In this document: one piece after another, positions 54,049 to 57,000 of the stretch
Layout of the letters: each line of letters opens with the position of its first letter
How positions within the stretch are numbered: position 1 is the stretch's first letter
Source: Phymorhynchus buccinoides
Lineage: Eukaryota; Mollusca; Gastropoda; Neogastropoda; Raphitomidae
DNA: 64,000 nucleotides
Reading direction: 5' to 3'
NCBI GenBank assembly: GCA_017654935.2
Contig: CM065690.1
Span: forward strand, 8,348,555 to 8,412,554
Program-made: the position numbers and the translations under genes
Notes under the pieces: model-generated
The model's database searches: none
The model's input: only the letters and a program-made list of their open reading frames with translations
Told to the model about the DNA's origin: nothing

Positions 54049-57000
54049 GTGTGTGTGTGCGCGCGCGCGCGCGCGCGTGTGTGTGTATGTGTGTGTGTGT
54101 GCGAGCCTGGGAGTATGAGAGACAAAGCTTGTATAATAATTACGCATCTGCGTATATAACTATACATGCACACGTGCCCGCGCTTTTTGAAGCGTGTTAG
54201 TTTCTGTGAATGTACATGATGCCTAACTCCACAATAACATTGGTCATCTGTTTTGTGATGTCCAGTTCTAGGGGTGACTGACCATGGCTATCTGGAAGGA
54301 CGCACGGCTGACGGCAGGGAAGGTTGTTTCCCCGCCTCTCACGTCGGGGAGCTGCACCTTCGAAAAGGCGAGTAAACATTGATTTAATTTACTGACAGCA
54401 ACAACCATGTAGTTCAATACATCTTTATTATAGTGTACATACATGGTTGGTGATCTAAGTGGATTTTCGCTTTCAGTACCCTTCATAAAGTTTTTCCTCT
54501 TGTTATTTTTCTGGCACATTCATCCTTCTTTCCTAGTAAAAGTTATATGAAGGCGGTTTCTTGACACTCTTCATTTGTTTTATTCCTCCACCCCTACCCC
54601 TCTCTTCCTTATCACATGCGCATCATTCAGAATTCTTAATTTTAACTTCTATTATTTGTTTTCTTCAAGTTTCCCTAGAAAGGCCACTATTAGCTTTATT
54701 AGCACACCTCCAGATCCTCCTCCGCATATTATGTACACCTGACAACCACCACTCACCATACAAACAAATTCCAAACAACCGTCCTTACTGCTGAGTCACA
54801 GTTCACAAGACTAAGTGAGCACACCTCCAGATCTCCTCCGCATATTATGAACACCTGACAAAACAAATTCCAAACAACCATCCTTACTGGTGAGTCACAG
54901 TTCACAAGGAGAAAAGTAAAAGAAACCATTGAGATCAGAGAAAGAAAACCCAGCCTAAACAGAGACAGAGACTTACCCCCCATTTACAATTCTCTACTGA
55001 ACATCAGTCACACTGCAAATGAAAACAACTCAGTGGACAAAACCAACAGCTCCCACATCTGCCAGCCAGTATGGGTTAAGAAAGACAAGCAGTGAGCTCG
55101 TCGAAAATTCCCCTTAGGTAATCTTTCTTTTCTTTTTTGTTTCCTTTTTATTTACCTTATGGCTCTGAGTAGGAACCAAAACTAGCTTTATGTTGTTTGT
55201 TTCGTGTGTATGTGTGTGTTTGCGCGCGCGCGCGCGTGTGTGTGCGTGCGTGCGTGCGTGTGTGCGTTAAGACTAAGACATCGTCGTTATTACGTAAGCT
55301 ATCAGCCGGACTTAATCGAAGCAACATAAGCTGACTTGATCGAATGATAGAGGATTGCATGATCATGACCGTTTTGCCGCTCTTATTAATACTGATGAAT
55401 AATTATTATTATTCATCAGTATGGCTAGTTGTGTGCTGCTTCTGCTGCTAGCAATAATAGCTACACCGTTCTGCTGACTACACTGTGTGACGAGGTAATG
55501 GGTTAAAAGGCTAAGTCCCTAGGGAAGACTTTTAGTGTGTTAAATTTTCAAGTGGAAAATTTGCCTTTAGCCCACTTCTCTAGGGTATGGGAGATGAGCA
55601 ACTTTCCCGGCCCCTTTTCATCTAATAAATTTATATTTGTGCCCGGGTTCTGGCTCGTATGATTGAAAGAAATACAAGTGGTTGATTTGCTCTTAATGGC
55701 AGACAGAGAGAAGTAGGGTTTTACATGAAATTACAAGACTCCCACTCTCATCAGTCTGACCAAAGGGTTCAGGATTATTTGACACTTGTATTTTATTTAC
55801 TCCCAAAATCTGCATAAGATTATGCAACAATAATAATAAAGCAGCTCAATGGCGCCAAAACAAAATGTGAATGAAAAACAATGGAATCCGAAAGGATTTA
55901 CAAGACTTTTGTCTTTCTAGAAGGTTAGCCCCAAGCAGGAAGGGTCACTTATTTTCAGTGTCCGGAGGAAAGTTCAAATGATTTTTGGCACTGTCGTGGG
56001 GACTTAACTCATGGCTGTGCTGAAGTTCCTCCGTAGGGATCGGCGAGTGCTGGGTTGGCTGGGCTTGCTCATCAGGTGAGAGTAGCTCCCAGTCGTTCCG
56101 GTTACGGCTTCGCGGGATGGCACGGTTCAGGCGTGGTCTCCTCGCGGATTCTGGGTGCGGGTCGTCTTGGCGGCGGTCCCGTCTTGGTGCTTGTGAGTCC
56201 GGGATAATCGTCCGGCCCACGATGCCCTGCTGATAATCACAGGAGAAGGTGGATGTAGTTCTCTATGGCTTAGAGACAAGGGGCTTCAGTCGGCAGGGAA
56301 TTAGTGAATCCCAACCGGCTAGAAGGCTTCCCTTGTACAATAGCACTAAGAACACATAATCTGAATTTCAGTTAACAAACTGAGATCAGTAAAACATAAA
56401 AGGTGATCAATCCAACATCACTCTCCATCCAACACCTGGAAAGGAATGGTATCATAAAGTGCAAGATTGCGGCCCATAGGTTTCCTACTAAAAATAGACA
56501 AAAGGGTTAGTAGGCATAAACTCCGGTTCTGGTACCAAAAGTGTTCAAGTCAAAAACACACACACAAATAATCAGTGCACATAAATAGAATAGAATGTTT
56601 ACCACTTCTTTTCAATAACATATCTATCTACTCCTTATTCATCATTGAACATAGGATCTAGATCAAAGATAGGATCAAACAAACAAGTCTCAATCACCTG
56701 CCATCAATAATACTTACTAGTGGGCTTAGTATGACTGGTTGTGAGTGTTGCTCTAGCTACGTTTCAGCATCTTGTATGAAAACTTTTTCTCACCACTCCA
56801 ATTATAGCCTTCACTTTCAAACAATGAAAGCCTGTCATTGGTTTATAGCAGTCGACAGGTCACAAGATGATGCTATAATTTTAGGCATACTAGTACTGAA
56901 CAATCACGCGCCGACATTCTTATCATTCTCGTGATTAGAAAGGACGAGTTGTCTTCAAAGGGAGCTGAATGTTGCTATCACTATCTCGTGATGGGGAATG

